Positions 8,213-17,424 of a DNA stretch of 64,000 nt are shown here, piece by piece; position 1 is the stretch's first letter, and every line of letters starts with the position of its first letter. The position numbers were made by a program, and so were the translations under genes. The notes below the pieces were generated by a model. The model was not told the DNA's origin and did not search any database. It saw only the letters and a list, made by a program, of their open reading frames with translations. Origin of the DNA: Massiliimalia sp964370215 (lineage in GTDB: Bacteria > Bacillota > Clostridia > Oscillospirales > Ruminococcaceae); NCBI GenBank assembly GCA_964370215.1, contig CAYJIM010000002.1:41270-105269 (forward strand), written 5' to 3'.

Positions 8213-8899
8213 ATGATAGAACTTGCTAATGTATCTTTGAAGTACGACAACGAAACGGTCGCCATCGAAGACATTAACCTAAAAATTGAACAAGGGGAGT
8301 TTGTGTTTATTGTCGGCGCTTCCGGTGCCGGAAAAAGTTCCATTATCAAGCTCTTACTGCACGAACGCGTGGCAACCACAGGAACCGTCATTGTCAACGG
8401 TTATAACCTCAAAAAAATCAAAAAGCGGAAGTTACCAAAATTCCGTCGCACCCTCGGGGTGGTCTTTCAGGATTTCCGTTTGATTCCCTCTCTCAATGTG
8501 TTTGACAACGTGGCGTTTAGCCTGCGTGTAACCGATGCGTCGAAACAATATATTCGTACACGTGTCCCTTACATTTTAGAGTTGATGGGATTGACCGAAA
8601 AGGCAAAGCGTTTTCCACATGAATTATCCGGTGGGGAACAGCAAAGGGTTTCTATCGCAAGGGCACTTGTCAACGACCCACCGATGATCATCGCTGATGA
8701 GCCGACAGGGAATGTTGACCCGGAACTCTCTTATGAAATTGTAGATTTGCTCAAACGCATCAACGATGTTGGTACCACTGTTATCATGGTCACACATGAA
8801 CATGACATTGTCCGCTACTTTGGTGGACGTACCATCAACATTGAAAACGGGCGCATTTCGTTCGATGATTACATAGGAGGACACGATGAAGTTAAGTAG
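8213..8899 (+). CDS. ftsE: Cell-division ATP-binding protein FtsE
   Basis: A 228-residue ABC ATPase with Walker A GASGAGKSS (35-43), signature LSGGEQQ (138-144) and Walker B MIIADEPTGNVD (158-169); the spacing and the text VVFQDFRLIPSLNVFDNVAF are FtsE-specific. With FtsX it forms the complex that uses ATP to switch on peptidoglycan hydrolases at the membrane. AAGGAGAA precedes the ATG. The stop codon lies 14 bases inside ftsX. Confidence 0.95.
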   Translation: MIELANVSLKYDNETVAIEDINLKIEQGEFVFIVGASGAGKSSIIKLLLHERVATTGTVIVNGYNLKKIKKRKLPKFRRTLGVVFQDFRLIPSLNVFDNVAFSLRVTDASKQYIRTRVPYILELMGLTEKAKRFPHELSGGEQQRVSIARALVNDPPMIIADEPTGNVDPELSYEIVDLLKRINDVGTTVIMVTHEHDIVRYFGGRTINIENGRISFDDYIGGHDEVK

Positions 8900-9920
8900 T
8901 TTTGGGTATTTGACCGGACAAGGGGTACAGGGATTGTGGAAAAACCGCATGATGACTCTGGCTTCCGTTGCGGTACTCACCGCATCCCTTTTGATTGTTG
9001 GTGTGGCGGTGTTATTGACTGAAAACATCAACCAAATGGTGCATTATGTAGAAGCACAAAATGAATTTAAGGCCTTCATGTATCATGAAGACGATTACTT
9101 ACAGTCGGATGGTTTGGTCACCACAACCGAGACACCACAAACCACGGTAGACGCACCGGAAACCGACACCACCACGGATCAAGCGGCAGGCGTTTCAGAA
9201 ATTCCGGTACCAACCGATTGGAATGCCTATTGTTTAGAAGTACAACAGGAAATTGAAGCAATTCCGAATGTAGAATCTGCCCTTTTCATCTCCAAAGATG
9301 AAGGGATTGAGACCATGAAGGATCAACTCGGCGACAATGCAGCGCTGTTGCAGGACTACATGGGTGAGGACAACCCTTTGAATGACTCTTTCACCATTCA
9401 AGTCAAAGACTTGGCACTGATGGAAGAAACCACGGCTCTTGTTGCACAAATCACAGGAATTGAACTGGTATCCGCTTCCAACGAGGTGGCAGAAACGCTC
9501 ACCGACATTCGCCAGATTGTCAATGTTGCAGGATGGGCACTGGTGGCAGCACTGGTCATTGTATCACTTGTCATTATCATGAATACCATTCGCGCGACCA
9601 TCTTTAACCGTCGCAAAGAACTCAACATCATGCGCTACGTTGGCGCAACAAAAGCCTTTATTCACCTTCCGTTTATCATCGAAGGTGTGGTATTGGGGCT
9701 GATTTCGGCAGGGATTGCCTATCTCATCATCTGGCAGGGGTACACTTATGCGATCAATGCATTGATCGGTACCAGTACTTCTTGGCTCAATGATGCGATT
9801 GAAAGCATCATTCCGTTCCCAGCCATTGCGATTCCGCTTGCCATCTTCTTCGTGGGCACCAGTGTGTTTATCGGGGTAGTCGGCAGTGCGTTCAGTATTC
9901 GCAATCATATCAAAGTTTAA
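8886..9920 (+). CDS. ftsX: Cell-division protein FtsX
   Basis: A 344-residue permease-like protein with one membrane segment near 20-43, a long outside loop, and three C-terminal segments from about residue 217. The cytoplasmic motif NRRKELNIMRYVGAT is the classic FtsX signature. Residues about 72-105 are a Thr/Pro/Asp-rich stretch (TTTETPQTT, DTTTDQAAG) that enlarges the outer loop compared with the roughly 300-residue B. subtilis protein. FtsX passes the FtsE signal to coiled-coil hydrolase partners, and one is encoded next. The start overlaps ftsE and has AGGAGG 6 bases upstream. Confidence 0.95.
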   Translation: MKLSSFGYLTGQGVQGLWKNRMMTLASVAVLTASLLIVGVAVLLTENINQMVHYVEAQNEFKAFMYHEDDYLQSDGLVTTTETPQTTVDAPETDTTTDQAAGVSEIPVPTDWNAYCLEVQQEIEAIPNVESALFISKDEGIETMKDQLGDNAALLQDYMGEDNPLNDSFTIQVKDLALMEETTALVAQITGIELVSASNEVAETLTDIRQIVNVAGWALVAALVIVSLVIIMNTIRATIFNRRKELNIMRYVGATKAFIHLPFIIEGVVLGLISAGIAYLIIWQGYTYAINALIGTSTSWLNDAIESIIPFPAIAIPLAIFFVGTSVFIGVVGSAFSIRNHIKV

Positions 9921-9942
9921 AATTTTTGGGAGGTTGATTCCG

Positions 9943-11141
9943 ATGGGTTATTTACAAAAGCATAAATCCTTATTGAAATTGACTGCGATGATGCTTTCTG
10001 TGCTTTTGAGCATTGCAGCACTGCAATGGATTGCTGTACCGGTACAAGTTATGGCAACCACGGTCGGTGAGTTGGACGAAGACATCAGTGATGTCAAAGA
10101 CACTATCAGTGGTTATGAAAGCCAGCTGAAGGAACTCAACGACTTGCAAAATGCGTTGTTACTGGAAATGGAAGCGGCACAAGCAAAAGTTGCAGAATAT
10201 CAAACGCAAATCGATGCCTTAACCGCAGAAATTGCGGCTTTGGATGCGGAAATCGCTCGCCTGAATGGGGAGATTGAAGAGGTTACCGCACAGATTGAGC
10301 AAAAGGAAAAAGAAATTACGCAAAAGCAAGCGGAGTTGGACGCAGCGGAAGAACTGTTCCGTGATCGTCTTGCGGCAATGTATATGATGTCGGGTAATCT
10401 GACCATTATGAATGTGCTGTTTGGGGCGGCTGACTTTTCTGACTTTTTGATGCAGACGCAAATGCTGGATACCATTTCGGAAAGCGATACCGAGCTGATG
10501 AATGAGATCACTGCATTTAAAGAAGAACTGCAACGCTTGAAATTGGGACTGGAAGATGACAAACGTATCTTGGAAGAAACCAAAGTCCAAGTAGAGGCTG
10601 TCAAAACGCAAGTTGCTACCAAGCAAGCCGAAGTTATTGCGTTGCGTGATGTCGAACAGCAAGAAGCGGACATCGCAGAAGCGGCAAGACTTTCAAGTTT
10701 GGACAAATTGGCACAAGCGGAAGCCTTGCTCCATGAGCAGGAAAGTGAATTGGCGACCCTTGAAGCGGAACGTGAAGAGATGATCAATTCGCAAATCGTC
10801 GATAGTGGCGGTAGTACCTCGACAGGTACCCCACCGGCACCATCTGCGTCGGGTTGGACCAATCCGATGACAGAAGGGTATAGTTATATTTCGACTTACT
10901 TCAATGTCGTTGACGCATGGCATTCCAGACCACATGGTGGGGTAGACTTTGCTGCTCCTTATGGGCGTGCGATTGCGGCAACCAGAAGTGGTACTGTTTC
11001 CTCTTACGTCACCGGTTGGGGTGGTGGCTACGGTAACTATCTCATCGTCAATCATGGGGATGGTTATTACAGCTTGTATGCCCACTGTCAAACCTTACTC
11101 GTTTCGCAAGGACAGTCGGTTTCGCAGGGACAAAAGATTGC
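9943..11141 (+). CDS. Murein hydrolase activator-type M23 peptidase, 3' end lost in N gap
   Basis: At least 399 residues: a signal or anchor segment (about 9-35), a long coiled coil rich in Glu/Gln/Ala (about 45-280), a Ser/Thr/Pro linker, and an M23 (LytM) domain. The first zinc-site motif HGGVD and the YAHCQ histidine are visible; the final HxH falls in the N gap, so activity cannot be judged. This is the expected EnvC/PcsB/CwlO-like partner of FtsEX. The ATG at 9943 has GGGAGG 9 bases before it; the longer frame overlapping ftsX has no such site. Confidence 0.9.
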
Positions 11142-11241
11142 NNNNNNNNNNNNNNNNNNNNNNNNNNNNNNNNNNNNNNNNNNNNNNNNNNNNNNNNNNN
11201 NNNNNNNNNNNNNNNNNNNNNNNNNNNNNNNNNNNNNNNNN
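11142..11241. other. Assembly gap (100 N)
   Basis: Exactly 100 N, a conventional placeholder. The flanks share no repeated sequence, so bases really are missing here: the end of the M23 gene, the spacer and possibly the first base of the protease gene. Confidence 0.98.
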
Positions 11242-12437
11242 TGAAACCGGCAATCCTTGCTATGGTGGCTTTGGTGCTGGTATCGGCGGTGACCTCCTCC
11301 GTGGCGACAATGTGGGCAACAGGGCGATTTTCCCCTTTGTATCAGAGTTATGAAAAAATGTTGGAGATTGCCGCGTTGATCGAACAGAAGTATTTGTTTC
11401 AAGATAGCCTTTCCTATGCGGACATGGAGACGATGATTGCGACCGGTATGATGGTTGGCACAGGAGATCGCTATGCCACCTATTATGATATAGAGGCTTT
11501 GGCAAGCCGTGAGGAAGATCAGAGTGGCAAAATGATCGGCATTGGGTTTGAAGTACGGGCACAGTCCGAACAGGGTGTATTGGTTGAGCGTGTTTACCCT
11601 GACTCTCCTGCATCACAAGCAGGGATTGTCATGGGGGATCGCATTGTGGCGGTCGATGGACAATCTATGTTAGAGACGCCAATTACAGAGCAGTTGAATC
11701 TCTTTGAAGCGGAAGAGGGGACGAGTATGACCCTCACCTTGGAGCGAGATCCGCCGGTGGATGTCACAGTGGTCCACAGTGAATTGAAAAAACCAAATGT
11801 CACGCTGACGATGATGGGCAGCATTGCCTACCTGTGGGTGGAGGACTTTTCGGAAGAAACGCTACCACAGTTGGAAACCGCCTTACAACAAGCACAGGCT
11901 GCTGGGGCAACCGGCCTGCTGTTTGACTTACGTGGCAACGATGGGGGCTTGATGGACGCAGTGATTGAGAGTTTGGATGTCCTCCTACCGGCAGGGGATC
12001 TGGTGTATACCGTTGATGTGAACGGCAAACAAACAGTGCGCGGAGTATCAGATGAATCCCATGTGGCGCTCCCCACCGCTTGTCTTATGAATGAATACAC
12101 CGCCAGTGCGGCAGAGCTGTTTGTTGCTGCCCTGCGCGATTATGGGGTTACGACCTTGGTCGGTACCACCACCTACGGCAAAGGGGTGGTGCAGAGCACC
12201 ATCACACTGACAGATGGCAGTGCTGTGCGGATGACTACCTCCTACTACAACCCGCCATCGGGTGAAAACTTTGACGGGGTAGGGGTTGTCCCTGATGTGG
12301 AAGTGGTGTTGACACCGGAGGAAGAAATGACCATGATTCAGGGAGATGTTGCCACTGATCGTCAATTGGCAACAGCACTTTCGTTGTTTGGCCCTTTACC
12401 GGAAGCTTTGGCGATTGCTGAAGAACCGGTATCCTAG
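11241..12437 (+). CDS. S41 carboxy-terminal processing protease (CtpA type)
   Basis: The frame is open to the gap; the first bases after it read NTG AAA CCG GCA, so the start may be the codon at 11241-11243, giving 398 residues, or lie in the gap. An N-terminal hydrophobic anchor is followed by a PDZ domain (GIGFEVRA through GDRIVAVDG) and the S41 catalytic core: counting from the Met at 11262, serine S282 in YTASAAE and lysine K307 in YGKGVVQ form the dyad. Such proteases trim exported proteins. The place after ftsEX and an M23 hydrolase fits known bacterial clusters in which Ctp controls wall hydrolases. Confidence 0.92.
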   Translation, partial: XKPAILAMVALVLVSAVTSSVATMWATGRFSPLYQSYEKMLEIAALIEQKYLFQDSLSYADMETMIATGMMVGTGDRYATYYDIEALASREEDQSGKMIGIGFEVRAQSEQGVLVERVYPDSPASQAGIVMGDRIVAVDGQSMLETPITEQLNLFEAEEGTSMTLTLERDPPVDVTVVHSELKKPNVTLTMMGSIAYLWVEDFSEETLPQLETALQQAQAAGATGLLFDLRGNDGGLMDAVIESLDVLLPAGDLVYTVDVNGKQTVRGVSDESHVALPTACLMNEYTASAAELFVAALRDYGVTTLVGTTTYGKGVVQSTITLTDGSAVRMTTSYYNPPSGENFDGVGVVPDVEVVLTPEEEMTMIQGDVATDRQLATALSLFGPLPEALAIAEEPVS

Positions 12438-12544
12438 TACTTCATGAATTATTCAGATTCTGTCTACACCATCCGGTTGATTCAGAAGACTGAATTTCGT
12501 ATGATAATAAGAAAAACAGGGAAAGCGATTTGGCAGATCATCTA

Positions 12545-12573
12545 TTGACATTTGCGCGCAGATTCCCTATAAT
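12545..12573 (+). promoter_or_regulatory. Consensus sigma-A promoter of greA-lysS
   Basis: TTGACA (12545-12550), a 17-base spacer and TATAAT (12568-12573): a perfect match to the housekeeping consensus, 49 bases upstream of greA. This implies strong constitutive expression. Confidence 0.88.
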
Positions 12574-12621
12574 AGTTCTATTAGACTTTTCTACACTAAA
12601 ATTTTTAGGAGGACTACAGCA

Positions 12622-13098
12622 ATGGCTTTGAAAGAAATAAAACTGACCAAAGAAGGTTTGGTCAACTTAGAACAAGAATTAGAACAACTGAAGACGGTCA
12701 AAAGAAAAGAAGTCTCGGAAAAAATTAAAGTAGCACTTTCCTTCGGAGACCTGTCGGAAAACAGTGAATATGACGAAGCGAAAAACGAACAAGCAATGGT
12801 AGAAGCACGCATCAACGAATTGGAAGCGATTTTGAAAAACGTGGTATTGGTCAACGAAGATGACATCGATACCGGTGTGGTTGCCGTTGGGTTGGTGGTT
12901 ACCATTCGCAATCTGAAAAACGACAAAACCGATACCTATAAAATTGTCGGTTCTACCGAAGCGGCACCGCTGAAAAAGAGAATTTCCGATGAATCTCCTG
13001 TCGGTAAAGCAGTGCTTGGTCATAGCGTTGGCGACATCGTTGATGCTGAAGTACCGAGCGGTATTGTTCAGTACGAAATTGTGAATATTTCCAAATAG
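12622..13098 (+). CDS. greA: Transcription elongation factor GreA
   Basis: 158 residues, the usual GreA length. The N-terminal antiparallel coiled coil includes the conserved stretch FGDLSENSEYDEAKNEQ (35-51), whose acidic tip reaches the RNA polymerase active site; the C-terminal FKBP-like domain follows (IVGSTEA, SPVGKAVLG). It rescues backtracked polymerase by stimulating transcript cleavage. TTAGGAGG precedes the ATG. lysS follows after 24 bases, so the two form an operon. Confidence 0.96.
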   Translation: MALKEIKLTKEGLVNLEQELEQLKTVKRKEVSEKIKVALSFGDLSENSEYDEAKNEQAMVEARINELEAILKNVVLVNEDDIDTGVVAVGLVVTIRNLKNDKTDTYKIVGSTEAAPLKKRISDESPVGKAVLGHSVGDIVDAEVPSGIVQYEIVNISK

Positions 13099-13122
13099 CA
13101 GAACACAAAGAGAGGGAACAAC

Positions 13123-14613
13123 ATGAACGAAATGCAAACACCACCGCAAACAGAGCAGGAACTCAGTGCGCTGTTGCAGGTGCGTCGTGAAAAACTAGCA
13201 GAATTACAAGAAGCCGGCAGAGATCCATATCTGCAAACCGTTTATCCGGTGGATAGCTATGCCAAAATCATTGAGGACGAATTTGACAGTTATGAAGGTA
13301 AAGTCGTCCACATTGCCGGACGCATCATGTCCAAGCGTGATATGGGAAAAGCAAGTTTTATTGACCTTGCTGATGCCACTGGCAGAATCCAGTCCTATGT
13401 CCGCAAGGATCATATCGGGGAAGAGGATTATGCGTGGTTTAAAAAATATGATATTGGCGATATGATCGGGATTGAGGGAGAAGTATTCCGTACCCAAAAA
13501 GGGCAGATTTCGGTCAAGGCTTCTAAAGTAGTTTTGCTTTCGAAATCGCTGTTGCCATTGCCGGAAAAATTTCATGGTCTGAAAGATCAGGATACCCGTT
13601 ATCGTCAACGCTACGTTGATTTGATTGTCAATCCGGAAGTCAAACAAACCTTCCAAATGCGCAGCCACATCACCAAGGCGATCCGTAACTTTTTGGATGA
13701 AAAAGGCTTTTTGGAAGTGGACACACCGGTACTGCATACCGTGGAGATCGGTGCAGCAGCTCGTCCATTTATCACCCATCACAACACCTTGGATCTTCAA
13801 ATGTTCTTGCGTATTGAGACAGAACTCTACCTCAAACGCTTGATCGTCGGTGGATTTGACCGTGTCTATGAAGTAGGACGTATTTTCAGAAATGAAGGGA
13901 TGTCGCCAAAACACAATCCGGAATTTACCACCATTGAATTGTATCAAGCCTACACCGACTATCAAGGGATGATGGATTTGGTGGAGGAAATGCACCTTTA
14001 TCTGATGAAAACGCTGTTCGGGGACAACACCACCATCGAATACCAAGGGGAAACCATTGACATGGGTCATTGGGAACGCTTGACCATGGTGGAATCGGTG
14101 CAAAAATATGCAGGAGTTGATTACAACAACTGGACAACCGATGAAGATGCCAGAAAAGAAGCCAAAGAACGTCATGTGGAAGTGGAAGACAATGCCACCA
14201 AAGGGGATGTTTTGGTTGCCTTCTTTGATGCGTTTGTCGAAGAAAAATTGATCCAACCGACCTTCATCTACGATTATCCGGTGGAAATTTCTCCGCTTGC
14301 CAAAAGAAAAGCAGACAATCCGCTCTTTACCGAGCGTTTTGAATATTTCATCTATGCCAGAGAAATGGGTAATGCCTTCTCGGAACTCAACGACCCGATC
14401 GATCAACGTGGTCGCTTTGAAAAACAGGTAGAAGCGAAAAAAGCACTTGGCGAACATGCAGAAGTGGACGAAGACTTCATCACTGCATTGGAACATGGCC
14501 TGCCACCAACCGGCGGGTTGGGTTTTGGTCTGGATCGTCTGGTCATGTTGTTGACCAACAGCCCGTCCATCCGTGACGTGTTGCTGTTCCCGACCATGCG
14601 CCCCCTTGCTTAA
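13123..14613 (+). CDS. lysS: Lysyl-tRNA synthetase, class II
   Basis: 496 residues. An N-terminal OB-fold domain binds the anticodon; the class II core shows motif 2 (RIFRNEG) and motif 3 (GLGFGLDRLVML). The whole protein aligns in length and order with bacterial LysRS, which charges tRNA-Lys in the cytoplasm. AGAGAGGGAAC lies before the ATG. No T-box leader is seen upstream; expression probably comes from the greA promoter. Confidence 0.97.
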   Translation: MNEMQTPPQTEQELSALLQVRREKLAELQEAGRDPYLQTVYPVDSYAKIIEDEFDSYEGKVVHIAGRIMSKRDMGKASFIDLADATGRIQSYVRKDHIGEEDYAWFKKYDIGDMIGIEGEVFRTQKGQISVKASKVVLLSKSLLPLPEKFHGLKDQDTRYRQRYVDLIVNPEVKQTFQMRSHITKAIRNFLDEKGFLEVDTPVLHTVEIGAAARPFITHHNTLDLQMFLRIETELYLKRLIVGGFDRVYEVGRIFRNEGMSPKHNPEFTTIELYQAYTDYQGMMDLVEEMHLYLMKTLFGDNTTIEYQGETIDMGHWERLTMVESVQKYAGVDYNNWTTDEDARKEAKERHVEVEDNATKGDVLVAFFDAFVEEKLIQPTFIYDYPVEISPLAKRKADNPLFTERFEYFIYAREMGNAFSELNDPIDQRGRFEKQVEAKKALGEHAEVDEDFITALEHGLPPTGGLGFGLDRLVMLLTNSPSIRDVLLFPTMRPLA

Positions 14614-14634
14614 TCACAAAACAAAGGAGATCTG

Positions 14635-15435
14635 ATGATGTCTGAACAGCAAAAAGAGCCACAAAAGCGACGCCTCACCCAAAAGGAAGTCGAACAGTTG
14701 CGCCGCAAGCGTGATTTGGCGTACAAGAAAAAATTGCAACAAGTCAGACAAGCGGAAGATGTCGAAAGCCGTGAGGAGATTTTTGAACATCTCCATCAGA
14801 CGCGCACCGTCGAACAACCCAAAACCTTTGCAAAGAAGTGGGAAAACTATTGGTATCACTATACCTTTGTCACGATACTACTGGTGGCAATCCTTTCCTT
14901 GGTCGGTTGGTTTGTCTATGAAATGGTCACCAGAGAATCTTATGATATGAATCTCTTAGTGCTCACCGGTTATGAAACCGGCGTGACAAGCGATGACCTA
15001 CAAGAGCCGCTCTCGCAACATCTCAGCGATGAAGACGGGGATGGGGATACCGATCTGTACATCGATCTCATCGTATTGGATCGGGACACGTTGGAAACAC
15101 AGGACACCAACACCGTCATGGCGATGACCACACGCTACACCGCTGCCATCGGTTCTGCCGATTATATGGTCTATCTGTTGGACGAATCCTATTATGATTT
15201 CCTTGTCGAATCAGGGGTGACATTTATGGATTTGACAGAAATTTCCGACAATCCCGCCATTGAGGGAGACCGTTATCCCGTTGCCGACGATGCAGACTTT
15301 GCCGTGTTTGAAAATCGGGAAGATCTGTACTTGGTCCTGCGTTACCTGCCGGACATTGCCGGTGCTGACAAAGAAGAGGTAGTCACCCAGCATGAAACAC
15401 AGGTGGCTGTGGTGCAAAGTATCTTAGCAGAATAA
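14635..15435 (+). CDS. Hypothetical single-pass membrane protein
   Basis: 266 residues, not assigned to a named family. Residues 1-75 are highly charged and basic (RRLTQKEVEQLRRKRDLAYK), one hydrophobic segment lies at about 81-102 (TFVTILLVAILSLVGWFVYE), and the rest is an acidic outside domain rich in Asp. The topology suggests the basic tail is inside. It follows lysS after 21 bases and has AAAGGAG before tandem ATG codons at 14635 and 14638, so it is probably co-transcribed with lysS. Confidence 0.8.
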   Translation: MMSEQQKEPQKRRLTQKEVEQLRRKRDLAYKKKLQQVRQAEDVESREEIFEHLHQTRTVEQPKTFAKKWENYWYHYTFVTILLVAILSLVGWFVYEMVTRESYDMNLLVLTGYETGVTSDDLQEPLSQHLSDEDGDGDTDLYIDLIVLDRDTLETQDTNTVMAMTTRYTAAIGSADYMVYLLDESYYDFLVESGVTFMDLTEISDNPAIEGDRYPVADDADFAVFENREDLYLVLRYLPDIAGADKEEVVTQHETQVAVVQSILAE

Positions 15436-15443
15436 ATCAGTAT

Positions 15444-15479
15444 GATAGGACAAAGGGAATGAATTCTCTTTGTCCTATC
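15444..15479 (+). terminator. Hairpin between the membrane-protein gene and ilvD
   Basis: A perfect 12-bp stem (GATAGGACAAAG and its complement) with a 12-base loop, just after the stop codon of the preceding gene. There is no T-tract, so termination efficiency is doubtful; it may instead mark the end of the mRNA or affect ilvD. Confidence 0.5.
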
Positions 15480-15527
15480 GTTGGATCATAACCGTTGTCG
15501 GTTGACAACAAGAAAAGAGGAAAAGAC

Positions 15528-17183
15528 ATGAGAAGCGACTTGATGAAAAAAGGCCCAACCAGATTGCCACACCGTTCGCTGCTGAAAGCACTCGGGATCA
15601 CCGACAACGAAATGAAACGTCCTTTTATTGCGGTTGTCAGTGCGGCAAGTGACTTTGTACCGGGGCATATGAACCTTGATAAAGTATCGGATGCAGTCAA
15701 AGCCGGCATTCGCAATGCAGGTGGGGTACCGTTTGAATTTCGTACCATTGGGGTATGTGATGGCTTGGCAATGAACCACCAAGGAATGAAATATTCTCTC
15801 TGTTCCAGAGAGCTGATCTGTGACAGCATTGAAGTCATGCTCACCGCACACCCGGTGGACGCAGTGGTATTCATTCCAAACTGTGATAAAATTGTGCCGG
15901 GGATGTTGATGGCAGCCATTAAAATGAACCTGCCATCCATCTTTGTTAGCGGTGGGCCGATGGCACCGGGGGTTGTTGGTGGCAAAAAAATCGGCCTGTC
16001 CGAAACCTTTGAAGCGGTTGGTGCTTATGCCAACGGCAAACTCACCGAAGATCAATTGGTGGAGTTTGAAAACAATGCCTGTCCGACCTGCGGTTCCTGT
16101 TCGGGGATGTACACCGCAAACTCCATGAACTGTCTGACCGAAGCCATTGGGATGTCGTTGCCGAAAAATGCAACCTGTTCCGCTGTTTCCTCCGAGCGTA
16201 TTCGTTTGGCAAAAGAGACCGGCGAGCATGTTATGAAACTGCTTGCAGAAGACATTCGTCCTGCTGACATTTTCACAGAAACTGCCTTCCACAATGCTCT
16301 TGCATCGGATATGGCGCTCGGCTGTTCCTCCAATACCGTACTGCATCTACTGGCTTTGGCTAGTACTGCAAAAGTGCCGGTTGGTATGGAAACCATCGAC
16401 AAAATCAGCAAAGGCACCCCGCAACTGTGCAAATTGAATCCGGCAAGTGAAGTTTTCATTGAAGACCTCAACAACTTTGGTGGCATCCAAGCGGTGCTCA
16501 AGGAACTGGCACGTGGCAACTATATCGACAGTGATGTCATGACCGTGACCGGCATCCAAAAAGATCGTATGGCAGATGCGATGGTCGCTGATGGCACCAT
16601 CATCCACACCATTGAAAATCCGATCCGCAAAGATGGCGGCATTGCCATTCTGTTTGGCAATTTGGCAGAAGAGGGTTCTGTGGTCAAGCAAGGGGCGGTG
16701 GCACCGGAGATGATGGAGCACCGTGGTCCTGCACGCGTCTATGATTGTGAAGAGGATGCGGCGGATGCCATCCTAAACGGTGACATTGTGGCAGGTGACG
16801 TGGTGGTCATCCGTTACGAAGGTCCAAAAGGTGGACCGGGTATGCGTGAAATGCTCGCACCGACCGCTTCGCTCACTGGTATGGGATTGGGTGCAAAAGT
16901 GGCACTCATCACCGATGGTCGTTTCTCTGGGGCTACTCGTGGAGCGGCAATCGGGCACGTCTCGCCGGAAGCCATGTCCGGTGGAGTCATCGGCTTGGTA
17001 GAAGAAGGGGACATCATTGAAATTGATATTCCAAACCGTCGCCTACACCTCTGTGTTGCGGATGATGTATTGGAACAGCGTCGCCAAAAGGTAGTTCTGC
17101 CGACAAAAGAATTGAACGGTTACCTCAAACGCTATGCAAAACAAGTTACCTCTGGATCGATGGGTGCGGTGTTTGCAGAGTAA
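15528..17183 (+). CDS. ilvD: Dihydroxy-acid dehydratase
   Basis: 551 residues. Converts 2,3-dihydroxy-isovalerate and its methyl homologue to the keto acids in branched-chain amino acid synthesis. C119 in NCDK and C191 in CGSCSG are iron-sulfur ligands. The first-ligand region reads FVPGH instead of the PCN of [2Fe-2S] plant-type enzymes, which suggests an oxygen-labile [4Fe-4S] enzyme as in E. coli. The ATG at 15528 follows AAGAGG; an upstream GTG gives 11 extra unlikely residues. No other ilv gene is in the window. Confidence 0.95.
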   Translation: MRSDLMKKGPTRLPHRSLLKALGITDNEMKRPFIAVVSAASDFVPGHMNLDKVSDAVKAGIRNAGGVPFEFRTIGVCDGLAMNHQGMKYSLCSRELICDSIEVMLTAHPVDAVVFIPNCDKIVPGMLMAAIKMNLPSIFVSGGPMAPGVVGGKKIGLSETFEAVGAYANGKLTEDQLVEFENNACPTCGSCSGMYTANSMNCLTEAIGMSLPKNATCSAVSSERIRLAKETGEHVMKLLAEDIRPADIFTETAFHNALASDMALGCSSNTVLHLLALASTAKVPVGMETIDKISKGTPQLCKLNPASEVFIEDLNNFGGIQAVLKELARGNYIDSDVMTVTGIQKDRMADAMVADGTIIHTIENPIRKDGGIAILFGNLAEEGSVVKQGAVAPEMMEHRGPARVYDCEEDAADAILNGDIVAGDVVVIRYEGPKGGPGMREMLAPTASLTGMGLGAKVALITDGRFSGATRGAAIGHVSPEAMSGGVIGLVEEGDIIEIDIPNRRLHLCVADDVLEQRRQKVVLPTKELNGYLKRYAKQVTSGSMGAVFAE

Positions 17184-17293
17184 GGTGTACCGTTTATTGG
17201 GGTGACAAAGTGATCAAAAATGAATGAAACATCCTGATGTAAACACTTGTTTACTATTTGTTTTTTTCAAAGCCTTTGTCACAAAAAGTTCAC

Positions 17294-17322
17294 TTGACGA
17301 ATATTTTTTGGTACGATATACT
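17294..17322 (+). promoter_or_regulatory. Promoter of the RND transporter gene
   Basis: TTGACG (17294-17299), 17-base spacer and TATACT (17317-17322). Predicted transcription start is near 17329. Confidence 0.7.
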
Positions 17323-17343
17323 AATGATAGTATTATTGTACTA
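17318..17343. promoter_or_regulatory. Overlapping operator-like inverted repeats at the RND promoter
   Basis: ATACTA-ATGA-TAGTAT (17318-17333) is a perfect 6-bp inverted repeat covering the -10 box, and TAGTA-N6-TACTA (17328-17343) overlaps it. Three TACTA/TAGTA half sites in 26 bases suggest repression by a dimeric regulator such as TetR or MarR type; none is encoded next to the pump. Confidence 0.5.
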
Positions 17344-17347
17344 AGAT

Positions 17348-17388
17348 AGCATGTTGCAACTAATACAGTTGCAACATGCTTGTTTTTT
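17348..17388 (+). terminator. Intrinsic terminator inside the RND gene leader
   Basis: A 14-bp perfect stem (AGCATGTTGCAACT and complement), 5-base loop AATAC, then TGTTTTTTT. It lies downstream of the RND promoter and 37 bases before its start codon, so it could act as an attenuator, or end transcripts from ilvD. Confidence 0.75.
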
Positions 17389-17424
17389 TGGTGACTATTA
17401 CAGTTTCATATAGGAGGAAATGCG

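Noticed and set aside
11142..11241. First N gap as another duplicated-overlap artefact
   Set aside because: No shared sequence between the flanks, and the M23 domain lacks its last 30-40 residues, so bases are really missing.
13204..14496. A 430-codon open frame antisense to lysS
   Set aside because: It mirrors codon bias of lysS; no ribosome binding site or recognisable protein motif.
12438..15527. T-box leaders before lysS or ilvD
   Set aside because: No specifier stem or conserved AGGGTGGNACCGCG T-box sequence seen before greA-lysS or ilvD; the MetRS-like gene leader was also checked without success.
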